Assembly (NCBI GenBank): GCA_963728855.1
Contig: CAVSLN010000006.1
Location: 62,001-126,000, forward strand
Length of the DNA stretch: 64,000 nt
Origin: AC-43 sp963728855
GTDB taxonomy: Bacteria; Actinomycetota; Actinomycetes; Mycobacteriales; Micromonosporaceae
Direction of reading: 5' to 3'
The notes under the pieces were generated by a model, which saw nothing but the letters and a program-made list of their open reading frames with translations, searched no databases and was not told the DNA's origin. Shown here piece by piece: positions 54,122-63,179 of the stretch (the stretch's first letter is position 1; every line of letters starts with the position of its first letter). The position numbers and the translations under genes are program-made.

Positions 54122-54849
54122 ATGGTCATGGCGGCGCGGATATCGCGGAGCAATCCGGTGACGGTCAATGACGTTCTCGATGGGCGGAAGCTGCTGGAGA
54201 TCGACTGTCTGGACCGGATCTATCTGACCTTGTCGGTGCCGAACCTGATGGTGGGCGGGCAGGTGGTCAGCTTCCTGACCCAACACGAGGGCAAACCCGT
54301 ACCGTCACCGGCGCTGCTGGAACGCCGCGGGCAGACGTTCCGCCGGGCAGTGGAGTCCTTCGCGCAGGCCAACGGCATCCCGGTCATCGCCTTCACCGGT
54401 AAGAAGGACAAGAGCCGTCCGGGCGTGCTCGCCGACACCCCCTGGCCGCAACGCAAGATCGATCAGGTGATGCCGCTGATGCGCAAGGCCGCCGCGACCG
54501 GCCGATCCCAGGTCGTCGCGATCGGCGTGGCCCAAGAGTTTCAGCGGGTGTTCACCGGCACCAAGTCCGAGGCCGGCACCAGCGCGGTGTGGTTCTCCTA
54601 CCACCGCACCGAACGCCGCGTGACCTGCTACTACTTCTATATCTGGGACGCCGACTTCGGCGCGGCGTTCATCAAGGTCTGCGCCTACTTCCCCTATCCC
54701 GGCAAGATCTGGATCAACGGGCACGAGTGGGCCAAACGTCAAGCAGCCCAGGCCGGCATCGGCTTTCGGGAACTGTCCAACGGCTTCGCCGCCTGCGACG
54801 ACCCCGCAGCCCTACAGACCGTCTGCGACCGGCTCGGCCCAGGCACCGT
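54122..54849 (+). pseudogene. Conserved gene of unknown function, N-terminal half
   Basis: MVMAARISRSNPVTVNDVLD then GRKLLEIDCLDRIYLTLSVP, NLMVGGQVVSFLTQHEGKPV, ... ACYYFYIWDADFGAAFIK-type segment VTCYYFYIWDADFGAAFIKV, CAYFPYPGKIWINGHEWAKR, ELSNGFAACDDPAALQTVCD. I recognise this as the first half of a widespread uncharacterised bacterial protein of about 550 residues. It is broken at 54850 by a 3.3-kb element; its second half is at 58164-59100. ATG 54122 has GGTGGAGGTGG upstream. Confidence 0.85.
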
Positions 54850-54989
54850 CAGTGTTGACGGCTGACTGTCTGAGCTTCTCCGCCAGGTGAGCGGCGCGTT
54901 CTTTGACGATGTTGTTGCTGACTGCTGTGGGCGGGAGGATCGTGCCACCCTGTGAACGCGAGGGATCCTCCTCGCCTCGTTTTGGCCGA

Positions 54990-55610
54990 TCGCGAGGAGG
55001 GATCCGAGGCGGTGACGCTGTGGCCATCGTATGGCCGTGCCGCTGTCGGTCGATGCCTACGTGGCAGCCGGCCGCGGGTGGAGGTCCGCGCCGGACTGTC
55101 GTCGTGCGCGGGTCGATGGTGCGGTGGGCCGGGTACCGGCGGTATTGCGGGAGGCGGGCCGCTGCCGGAGATCTTCGTACCCGGTTGCGGTGCGGGCGGT
55201 GCGGGTCACGCATGCCTGCTGCGGCGTTCGTACTGGCTGGGCGCCTGGACGTGGTGGAGATGGTCGGCGGGGTGATCGGGCAGGTGGTCGACGGGCAGTG
55301 CGGGGCGCGGCCGGCGGCGGCGCGGGCCGTGGCCGCACACCACGCGCGGGGGTGGCTGCGGCGGTTTCGGGACAGGGCCGTGCGGATCGGGGTGGCGTTC
55401 GCGGCGCTGGCCGTCGAGTTGGCCGGGGACGCGGTCCGCCGGTGTGGACATGGTGGGTGTTCGCGCTCGCCGCGATCCGGGCGGCGTTCGCCGCGGCCTG
55501 TGGGATGCCGGGCTGGTCGGCGGTGGGGCTGTGCGGTTCGCATCGGCGGTGGGCGGCGGGAGGCTGATCACGGCCAACACGATCTCGCCTACCTGATCGT
55601 CGGCAGCCGG
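54990..55610 (+). pseudogene. DUF6431-like gene, frame-disrupted
   Basis: Pieces in different frames match the small protein that commonly precedes this type of transposase: VAIVWPCRCRS, MVRWAGYRRYCGR-like, RTRLRCGRCG, AFVLAGRLDVVEMVGGVIGQ VV, HARGWLRRFRDRAVRIGVAF AALAVELAGDAVRR and FASAVGGGRLITANTIS-type end. At least two frameshifts. The Cys motif RLRCGRCG could be a zinc ribbon. Ends are approximate. Confidence 0.55.
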
Positions 55611-55658
55611 CGTTTCATGCCTCCTATCCGCCATAACCGGCGTGCAAGGGAGGACGGC

Positions 55659-57026
55659 GTGGACCACAAGCAGCAAGAACAGGTGGCGTTGCACCGCTGG
55701 GCGGTGATCGCCGAGGCAGCCAACGAGCGGCTGAGCGCTACGGAGCGCGGGGTGGCGGTTCGCCAGATCGCCGCCCGCGCCCACACCCACCCGGACGGAT
55801 CGACCGGCGGTACTCGCGGGCCACGATCGACCGGTGGCTGCGGGCCTGGCGCAAGGACGGACTGGCGGCGCTTCGCCCGGCACCGCGGGCGGACACCGGG
55901 ACGGTCCGCGCCCACCCGGAGCTGTTCGCCGAGGCCTGCGCCCTGCGGCTGGAACTACCGGGCCGCTCGGCCGCGCAGATCGCCTCGATCCTGTGGCACC
56001 GCCACGGCATCCGGGTTGCCGAGCGAACCGTCCGTGCCCAGTTGCGCCGCGCCGGGCTGCACCGCGAGGCGCTGGCCGCCGAGCCGAAGGCTTACGGCCG
56101 GTACGAGGCCGCGCGACCCAACGAACGGTGGATCTCCGATGTGTTGGTGGGTCCTGGGTGCCCTGGCTGCGGCGGGACGCCTCGGTGCGGGCCCGACTGT
56201 TTCTGATCGTCGATGACCACTCCAGGCTGCTGGTCGACGGCCGGTTCTACGCGCGGGAAAACGCCCGGGCCTGTCAGGACCTGCTGCGCCGGGCGATCAC
56301 TCGCCGCGGCCTGCCGACGGTCTTCTACTGCGACAACGGCGCGCCGTTTGCCAACGCCTGGCTGGAGCGCACCTGCGCGGTGCTGGGCATCCGGCTGGTC
56401 CACTCCCGCCCGTACTCCCCGCAAGGCAGAGGGAAACAGGAACGGCTCAACCGGTACATCCGTGAGGCGTTCCTGGCCGAGGCCACCCACCACGGCATCG
56501 AGTCCCTCGACCACCTCAACGACCTGTTCGCCGCCTGGGCCGAGCGGGTCGCCAACCGGCGGGTGCACGCCGAGACCAACCAGGCCCCCATCGAGCGGTT
56601 CGAGAGCCGGCGGGCCGCACCGCGAGGCCGATGACGGCGAGTGCTACGCGAGGCGTTCCGCTGGTCGGTGATGCGCAAGGTGACCCGTACGGCCACCGTC
56701 CCGTTGGAAGGCAACAGCTACGCCGTCGACCCCGCCCTGACAGGCCGGCGAGTCGAGCTGCGCTACGACCCCGAAGACCTGTCCCGCCTCGACGTGTTCT
56801 GCAACGGCAAGCCCGCCGGGGCCGCGGTGCCGTTCGTCACCCGCCGCCACGTCCACCGGGCCGTTGCCCAGGCCGCGCACCCGCCGAACCGGCCGCCACC
56901 GGCATCGACTACCTCGGCCTGGTCGCCACCGCCCACGACGAGGAAGCCGGCACCAACACGAAAGATCGACTACGCGACGGCTGGGCATGCTCACCGGCAG
57001 CGCCCGACCGGCAGCGACAGCCATGA
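55659..57026 (+). pseudogene. Mu/TniA-like DDE transposase, frame-disrupted
   Basis: GTG 55659 follows GGGAGGAC. Pieces: HRWAVIAEAANERLSATERG, ATIDRWLRAWRKDGLAALRP (HTH), LFLIVDDHSRLLVDGRFYAR (first catalytic Asp), TVFYCDNGAPFANAWLERTC (second Asp), GRGKQERLNRYIREAFLAEA (catalytic Glu), then the Mu-type C-terminal domain TATVPLEGNSYAVDPALTGR RVELRYDPEDL. Frames shift near 55803, 56150, 56637, 56893 and 56960. The predicted stop overlaps the ATPase start (ATGA, 57023-57026). Confidence 0.82.
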
Positions 57027-57842
57027 CCACGCCACCCTGGGCAGCCCACTTCGGCCTCGACCCGTACCCCGTTCGGCAAGCGGATCGCCGCCAAAGCACC
57101 TCTTCGCCCGGGCCGCCCACGCCGAGGCCGTCGCCCGGATCAGCTTCTGCATCGCCGAGTCCACCCTCGGCGTGGTCACCGGCGAGGTCGGCGTGGGCAA
57201 GACTGTCGCCCTACGCGCCGCCGCCGCCGGTCTGGACCCCACCCGCCACCAGGTCATCTACATCCCCAACCCCGCCTTCGGCACCCGCGGCCTCTACGTC
57301 ACCATCGTCCGAGCACTCGGCGCCGCACCCCGCTACCTCAAAGCCGAGCTGATGGCCCAGGCCAGTGACCTGCTCGCCGCCGAAGACCGCAGAACGCCAC
57401 CGCCGGGTCGTGCTGATCGTGGACGAGGCCCACCTGCTGCACGCCAGATCAACTCGAAGAACTGCGGCTACTCACCAACGCCGAGATGGACTCCACCAGC
57501 CCATTCGCCGGCATCCTGATCGGCCAGCCCACCCTGAACCGGCAACTCCGCATGGGCATGTTCGCCGCCCTCGACCAGCGCATCGCCACCCGCTCCAGCT
57601 CAAACCGATGGATATCGCCGAATCCGCCGCCTACCTACGCCATCACCTGACCCTGGCAGGCCGGGAAGAACCCCTGTTCACCGACGACGCCATCGCCCGG
57701 CTGCACCGAGTCGCCTCCGGCCTGCCCCGCGCGCTCAACAACGCCGCCACCGCCGCGCTCATCGCCGCCGCCAGCCGCCGGCAAAGACCTCATCGACGAC
57801 ACCTGCGCCAAGAAAGCCGTCGCCGAACTCACCCGCGACTGA
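57023..57842 (+). pseudogene. TniB/ExeA-like AAA ATPase of the transposon, frame-disrupted
   Basis: MTTPPWAAHFGLDPYP starts the ATPase; Walker A GEVGVGKTVALRAAAAG, VIYIPNPAFGTRGLYVTIVR, Walker B RRVVLIVDEAHLL, sensor ILIGQPTLNRQLRMG, then RVASGLPRALNNAATAALIA and AVAELTRD. Frames shift near 57070, 57100, 57392, 57445, 57597 and 57780. Such ATPases select the target and activate the transposase. Confidence 0.82.
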
Positions 57843-58157
57843 CCACACCCACGGGACCCCTCACCGCCGCCCCAGTCCATCACGGCGGCAAGCGACACCA
57901 GCCAACAGCTGCCGCCCGAGCGCACCAACCCACCCAGGCCGAGCATCGCCGCCATCACCGAATCCCCCACACCCGGGCCGCCGCACCAACAGGCCCGGCA
58001 CCGACAAACCTCCACCCAGGCAAGCCGTCACCGCGCTCGGGCCCGCCACCGGCTCCTTCTCCTTCACGCACCCAATCACCCCGGCAACCGCCACCTATGC
58101 CTGCCGAAACGTGAACATCAAACGCTGCCGACCCATGTGCAAACAGCGTGGCCGCAA
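57843..58157 (+). other. Right end of the transposon, no clear gene
   Basis: About 315 bp after the ATPase stop. The forward frames are Pro/Thr/His-rich and show no domain; the last part is the element's right terminus. Confidence 0.5.
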
Positions 58158-58163
58158 CACCGT

Positions 58164-59100
58164 GTTCGCCGAACGCTGGTGGGCCCGGCTGCCGCTACCG
58201 TTCACCCCCACCGACCGCGCCGCCGGCTACTGGTGGGACATCTCCATGCGCCAGATCGAGGTCGCCAAGACCATCGTGTTCACCGCACCACGCCACGCCC
58301 GCGCCTTCTTCGAAGCCCTCACCGCGGACAACCTCGACATCGGCCGACCCGACAACATGGAAATCATCTTCAACCGGCAGATCCGCTCGACCACCCACGG
58401 CGTGTTCCGCACCGCAATCGACCGCGACAACGACGGCGTGGTCGTCAACGCCTTCTACCGCCACTCCCGGATCAAGTACTACCTCAAAGACCGCCGCGCC
58501 CTACGCATCGAAACCGTCATCAACGACACCTACGACCTGCGCGTCCTACGCCGCCTGGAACACCTCGACGAACTCATCACCAAGGCCCGTGACGTCAACC
58601 GCCGGCTGCTGGACACTATCCGAGTCGGTCAGGACTGTGTCCTCGCGAGCCCAGCCATCGAGCGGGTCGCGCAACCCACCCTCACCGAGGATGGCAGGAG
58701 GGCCCCAGCCCTGCGCTTCGGCGACCCTCGGGTCATGGCCCTGACCGGCGCCCTCTGCCTGCACCTGTTCGCTGTCACCGGCGTCACCAACAAGAGCCTT
58801 CGCGCCTTGACCGCCCGGCTGCTCGGCACCACCTACAGCACCAGCCAGATGACCTACGACCTACGCCGCCTACGCCTCAACGGCCTGCTCCGACGCATCG
58901 AACACACCCACACCTACCTGCTCACCACCGACGGGCAACGCCTCGCGATCTTCTACACCAAACTGCACAACCGTCTCCTACGCCCGCTCATGGCAGCCGA
59001 CCAGCCCCAAGCCGCACCCGCACTCCGCCACGCCCTGACCACCATCGACCAGCACGTCGAGGACTACATCACCCGCGCACGACTCAAAACCGCGGCCTGA
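58164..59100 (+). pseudogene. Conserved gene of unknown function, C-terminal half
   Basis: FAERWWARLPLPFTPTDRAA then GYWWDISMRQIEVAKTIVFT, APRHARAFFEALTADNLDIG, FYRHSRIKYYLKDRRALRIE TVIND, GRRAPALRFGDPRVMALTGA LCL, ARLLGTTYSTSQMTYDLRRL RLNGLLRRI (winged-helix-like), ending TIDQHVEDYITRARLKTAA. Joining 54122-54849 to 58164-59100 gives 1665 bases, exactly 555 codons with no internal stop, proving the two halves were one gene. Confidence 0.85.
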
Positions 59101-59171
59101 AAACCTGACTCTCGTGTTCAGATTCTCAAACCCAAGGATCTAGCGGACGGTTGATCTGTCGCCCTGGTCCG

Positions 59172-60413
59172 TCACGCTAGCAATGCGGTAGCTACGAGCA
59201 ACCGTACACCCACGGCTATGGCGTCTTCGTCTATGTCGAACGACCCATGGTGCAGGTCGGGACCGCACTCTTGGCCGTGCGGGCCAACCCCGAGGCGCGC
59301 AAACGCTCCCGGCACCTCTGTCGTATACCACCCAAAGTCGTCGCCCCCGAGACTTTGTTCAGCGGCGGCTATCGCATCTCCACCCAAGACGACTTCGGCT
59401 GCCTTAGCTAGTATGTCCGTGGCATTGCCGTCGTTGATAGTGGGTGGCGCGCAACGTCGATATGTGACGTCCGCAGTTACTCCCTGTGCTTTAGCAAAGC
59501 GGTCTATTAGGTCAGAGAATACTTGAGGAGCATTTTCCCACGATTCTCTATTCATCGCGCGAACCGTTCCCTTTGACACGACAGCCTCTGGCGTTGAGGA
59601 GTCCCCAGCGCCCCTCGTCGATGCATGCCCCCAAATGATCGATATCCGGGCCTCCGGCTCGGCGTGCGACAAGGCGCTGTTTAGCAAATCCATAATAGCA
59701 GCCCAGGCGTGAACAACATTCGCAGCTATTCTGTGGCCGGTGTTGTCAGGCCGAATTTCCAACTCAACAAAGTCGCAGGCGGACGTTATCGGGCCCTTTC
59801 TGAGCCCTACATTCCCTACAGGAAGCTGCGGATAGCAGTGAAGTGCGTATATTTGACGAACGTTTTCCAACACCCCGAGCTGTATCAATTCCTTAGCCCC
59901 CTCGCTCACCTCCTCCGCGTGTTGAAATATCAGGCGGGTCCTGTTGGGTATGTCGTTGCTCGACGCCAAGTCGTTTAACACCAGTCCGGCGCCTAGTACG
60001 ATCGCCGCGTGCGCGTCATGTCCGCAGGCGTGAGTGACACCGGAGATGGTCGAACGATACGGGACGTTCTTTTCGTCGTTGACCGGAAACGCGTCAAAGT
60101 CGGCGCGGAGGGCGATTGCCTGTACCGGCCCCCTTGAGCTCCGTTGTTCGACGTCGCACCAGAAACCTGTTCCGCGAGGCATTAGGCGCGGCTTTAGCCC
60201 CGCTGCGCTTAGTCGACGCTGAAGGCTCCTGCTCGTTTCGAACTCCTTGTGAGCGACCTCCGGCCGCGCGTGTAGTTGCCTGCGGAGCCCGATCAACTCC
60301 TGCACGTACTTGTTGACATGCGGGGACAGACCGTTGCTCAGGTAATCCGCAACCCAGTCCGTGGAACTGGGCCGCCTCTTGCCTAGGATGGCCTTTGCGT
60401 TCCGAGCGCTCAT
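59172..60413 (-). CDS. M20D-family amidohydrolase/peptidase
   Basis: A 413-residue metal-dependent amidohydrolase (HipO/AbgB-like): LRRQLHARPEVAHKEFETSR, IALRADFDAFPVNDEKNVPY, metal site THACGHDAHAAIVLG (Cys, His), catalytic Glu in FQHAEEVSEGAKELI, and C-terminal QSLGGDDFGWY and LHHGSFDIDEDAIAVG. It would cleave N-acyl amino acids or peptides. Codon use is visibly less GC-rich than the core genes, pointing to recent transfer. Start MSARN at 60413 is likely; GTG 60428 is possible. Confidence 0.88.
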   Translation of the reverse strand: MSARNAKAILGKRRPSSTDWVADYLSNGLSPHVNKYVQELIGLRRQLHARPEVAHKEFETSRSLQRRLSAAGLKPRLMPRGTGFWCDVEQRSSRGPVQAIALRADFDAFPVNDEKNVPYRSTISGVTHACGHDAHAAIVLGAGLVLNDLASSNDIPNRTRLIFQHAEEVSEGAKELIQLGVLENVRQIYALHCYPQLPVGNVGLRKGPITSACDFVELEIRPDNTGHRIAANVVHAWAAIMDLLNSALSHAEPEARISIIWGHASTRGAGDSSTPEAVVSKGTVRAMNRESWENAPQVFSDLIDRFAKAQGVTADVTYRRCAPPTINDGNATDILAKAAEVVLGGDAIAAAEQSLGGDDFGWYTTEVPGAFARLGVGPHGQECGPDLHHGSFDIDEDAIAVGVRLLVATALLA

Positions 60414-60622
60414 GTGCGGAGAGTACACTACGTGAAAGGCGACAGCCGCACGCTACCCAAGACCCGGCGCCCAGGTACTACAGCTGCGGATCACGGGCTT
60501 AGCCTCGGCGCTTCATTAAGCCTGGCTGTGGTTCATGATCGAAAGTGAGGAGGGTGCCTCCCATCTGGGATGATCTGGTTTGTCAAACGCCCTGATCGTC
60601 TGCCAAGGAAGGCACCCGCGCA

Positions 60623-60957
60623 GTGCGGGCTACCGGAACGCGTCCAAGGATCATCGTGAGTGCCGACGGGCGGGGCGTGGTCGGGCATGCCGGCGCCGGC
60701 CTGGTCGCCGACGTCGCCGAGGTGACCGGGCTGACCGGTCTGTTCGGCGATGTGCTGGCCGTGCTGCGGCAGCGACAGGGTGGCCATGATCCGGGCCGGG
60801 TCGCGGTGGACCTGGCGGTGATGCTCGCCGACGGGGGTGAAGCCATCTCCGATCTGGCGGTGCTTCGGGATCAGGCGCAGCTGTTCCGGCCGGTCGCCTC
60901 CGACCCGACCGCGTGGCGACTGCTGTCCAACCTGGACAGCAGACTGCTCGACCGGCT
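60623..60957 (+). pseudogene. IS1380-family transposase, N-terminal fragment
   Basis: RATGTRPRIIVSADGRGVVG then HAGAGLVADVAEVTGLTGLF, GDVLAVLRQRQGGHDPGRVA VDLAVMLADGGEAISDLAVL RDQAQLFRPVASDPTAWRLL is the typical IS1380 N-terminus. It is cut at about 60957 by the ISAs1-like inverted repeat. The element's 5' leader lies at about 60540-60622. Confidence 0.85.
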
Positions 60958-60959
60958 CG

Positions 60960-61130
60960 CAGGGCCCCGGAGTGGTCCGCGAATGTCGGTTTTGATCTGA
61001 TCGTGATGGTGCCTGCCCGGTTGTTGGGGGGACACGACACACCTGGATCATGGAGTTCTCTACGCTTCAAGACCCAGAGGGTGCCGTGTCCGCTGTGTCA
61101 TCATCCGACCTCCTCGGTCGCCCCGACCGG
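60960..61130 (+). mobile_element. Left end of an ISAs1-like element
   Basis: The terminal inverted repeat (60960-60987, CAGGGCCCCGGAGTGGTCCG...) differs by one base from the inverted repeat at 62918-62945. A possible transposase start MEFSTLQDPEGAVSAVSSSD lies at 61050. The rest of the transposase up to the C-terminus at 62705 is replaced by other DNA. Confidence 0.75.
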
Positions 61131-62050
61131 CGCCCGTCATTGAGGGCGAAGGCCGCTTCCCACGGCTGCACAGCATCGAGATGGTCCCAGGCCAGCCCGA
61201 CCCTCCTGATCACCGCGGCGTCCGGGTGGCCGGCGCTCTGCAGCATGTCCGCCCCACGTCGGCGCATGATTGCCGCGTGCGGCCAGAACCGAGCCTCTTC
61301 AAGCCTATTCGCAATTTCCGCAAATAGGCCAGCCGCCGAGGGGTCCCCAGCAGCGGACAACCGCTCGGCCTGGTCGAGAGCCCCGTCGAGTTCCAAAGCG
61401 GCGACCGGGCCACGAACGACCGCGTCTGCGTCGACCTTCTCGGCTGGGTCAACTGTCTGCAGGCCCTCGGTGCCCGCCGTTCGCAGGCCCAGTCCCCGGC
61501 GCCGGAGCTGGCGGCGGACGCTGTCCGCGTCGACCACCCCGGCCACCGGACCCCAACCCTCGGCGAGCGCCGCGAGATGCCCGAACAGATCGACCGGGTT
61601 GACCCCGAACGACGTCGCAGCCGGAACAAGCCGGTCGAGCGCCGCCAGATAGTCGGCTCCGTCGTCCCCGTCCGACGCATGCCACACGTGCAACGCCGAC
61701 AGGAACGCGTGAGCCGAGAGATCCACGCCGCCCAGATCGGGCGCCCCCTGCGCGGTCGCGACCTCGACGGCCTTACGCACTTGAGTCAGTCGCGCCCGCA
61801 CCTTATGGGCGACCACGCCCGGCTCGAACACCTCCGCGAACGAATGATGCGTCGCATGGCCTCGCGCATACTCGGTCAACGCGGTCAGTTGCTCCAACGG
61901 CTCCAGATCCCCCCCGTGCGATAAGGCCGAGAGCAAGATCACCACATGTCACTTCGTCGCCGCGTTCGTGCAGGGTATGCAGCGCCTGGGTCACCACGGC
62001 GACGAAGTCCGCATCGCTGGCCGTAACCGCGAGCGTGCGTTTGACCTGGT
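61130..62050 (-). pseudogene. Broken helical-repeat gene inside the ISAs1 shell
   Basis: Reverse-strand frames give VVTQALHTLHERGDEVTCGD LALGLIARG, then after a +1 shift in a seven-C run (61909-61915) DLEPLEQLTALTEYARGHAT, ... LSALHVWHASDGDDGADYLA, ... AIMRRRGADMLQSAGHPDAA. The all-helical, TPR-like content resembles C-terminal parts of actinobacterial ATPase or regulatory proteins. Both ends are lost at junctions (about 62050 and 61130). I cannot name it further. Confidence 0.55.
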
Positions 62051-62065
62051 ACTCGGTACACGGGG

Positions 62066-62602
62066 GACGGGGACCTGGACAACCACCTGTGGCAGCACCT
62101 GTACAAATGGGCTCGCCGCAGGCACCCCAAGAAGGGCCGAAAGCGGGTCACCGCCCGCTACTTCGGCCCGTTCAACCCACACCGGCGCAACCGGTGGGTC
62201 TACGGCGACCGGGAGACTGGCGCCTACCTCCACCAGTACGCCTGGACACCGATTGTCCGGCACGTCCCAGTCGCAGGCAGGAACTCACCCGACGACCCTG
62301 CCCTGGCCCAGTACTGGGCTGACCGGCGACGCAAGCGGAAACCCCCGCAACTGGCCCCGTCCTGGCAACGCGCGCTGCGTGACCAACACGGACAATGCCC
62401 ACTGTGTAGGGAACCGCTGCTGTACACCGACCGCCTGCCCGACTCCCCCCACCAGTGGGAGACCTGGTACGCGGCCATCCACAAGGCGATAACCCACCGG
62501 GCCATCACCGAACGCAGCAGCGGCCGGACAAAACACCGCCTCGTACACGCCCACTGCGCCCGACGTCATACAGACCGCCGAGCGCAAGGCACGGAACAGT
62601 AG
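62066..62602 (+). pseudogene. Group II intron maturase, C-terminal part
   Basis: An open frame without a start codon: LDNHLWQHLYKWARRRHPKK, RVTARYFGPFNPHRRNRWVY GDRETGAYLHQYAWTPIVRH (maturase/DNA-binding region) and an HNH endonuclease with CPLC and HAHC metal ligands (QCPLCREPLLYTDRLPDSPH). This is the end of a bacterial group II intron reverse transcriptase; the RT domain is absent, deleted at about 62060. Confidence 0.85.
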
Positions 62603-62704
62603 AACTGATGCCTGCCCGCCCACGCGGGCTGCTTGAGCCGTGTGCCGCGACGAGTGGCCAGCACGGTTCTGAGGAGGGGGACGCCGGAAAACGGCGTCCC
62701 CTAT
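62603..62704 (+). ncRNA. 3' part of a group II intron (domains V-VI)
   Basis: GAGCCGTGTGC near 62634 pairs with GCACGGTTCT near 62661 around GCGA and GTGG, the compact catalytic domain V; a second hairpin GGGACGCCG / CGGCGTCCC (about 62678-62702) fits domain VI. The intron ends near CTATCCGAC, and the sequence after it resumes the ISAs1 transposase frame. Confidence 0.8.
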
Positions 62705-62945
62705 CCGACAACACCGCGCACCACACCCGCGACGTCACCTTCGCCGAAGACGCCAACCGCACCCGAACCCGCAACACCCCCGCCGTCCTGGCCGTGCTAC
62801 GCGACATCGTCCACAGCGCGTTCCGCCTCGCCGGCTGGGCCAACACCGCCAGCGCCCGACGAGCCCACACCACACCGGCCTCAACATTCAGTCTCTACGG
62901 CATCCCATGACCATACGGACATTCGCGGACTACTCCGGGGCCCTG
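62705..62945 (+). mobile_element. Right end of an ISAs1-like element, copy B
   Basis: Transposase C-terminus HTRDVTFAEDANRTRTRNTP AVLAVLRDIVHSAFRLAGWA ending SLYGIP (stop 62908-62910), then the terminal inverted repeat to 62945. The last 151 bp are identical to 51926-52076. The group II intron sits just upstream, within this gene. Confidence 0.85.
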
Positions 62946-63040
62946 CCTATGGAGTAGCCTAACCGCGTGAACGCCCTGCTCGACTGTGGGACCTGAGTTT
63001 CAATAACCGAAGATCTTTTCAGCGTAGAGAGATCGTCGCC

Positions 63041-63172
63041 ATGCGATATAGTACCACGATCACTTGCCCGCAGATCAAGCCGAGGCTCTCGCCTTCAGAG
63101 ATCACCATGGACGTCCACACGTCTGATTCCTGTTGCGGCTCGGCCATCTTCGGTGGGAAGACGGGAAGGTGA
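63041..63172 (+). CDS. 43-residue peptide, possible RiPP-type precursor
   Basis: MRYSTTITCPQIKPRLSPSE ITMDVHTSDSCCGSAIFGGK TGR. The C-terminal part is rich in Ser/Thr/Cys/Gly (TSDSCCGS), the N-terminal part is leader-like, and the stop is 7 bases before the next gene's ATG, whose ribosome binding site GGAAGG overlaps the end of this frame. Base composition is below core level. Length, composition and position fit a modified-peptide precursor, but no conserved leader motif is recognised and the ribosome binding site (GAGAG) is weak. Confidence 0.45.
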   Translation: MRYSTTITCPQIKPRLSPSEITMDVHTSDSCCGSAIFGGKTGR

Positions 63173-63179
63173 GGGATTC

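Larger units (their letters stand above)
54850..58157 (+). mobile_element. Transposase/AAA-ATPase element inserted in a conserved gene
   Basis: A 3308-bp insertion flanked by the direct repeat CACCGT (54844-54849 and 58158-58163). It carries, in order, a DUF6431-like gene, a Mu/TniA-like DDE transposase and a TniB/ExeA-like AAA ATPase, all forward. The termini are only weakly inverted (TTGACGGCTGACTGTCTG against TTGCGGCCACGCTGTTTG). All three genes contain frameshifts, so as read it is inactive. Confidence 0.8.
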
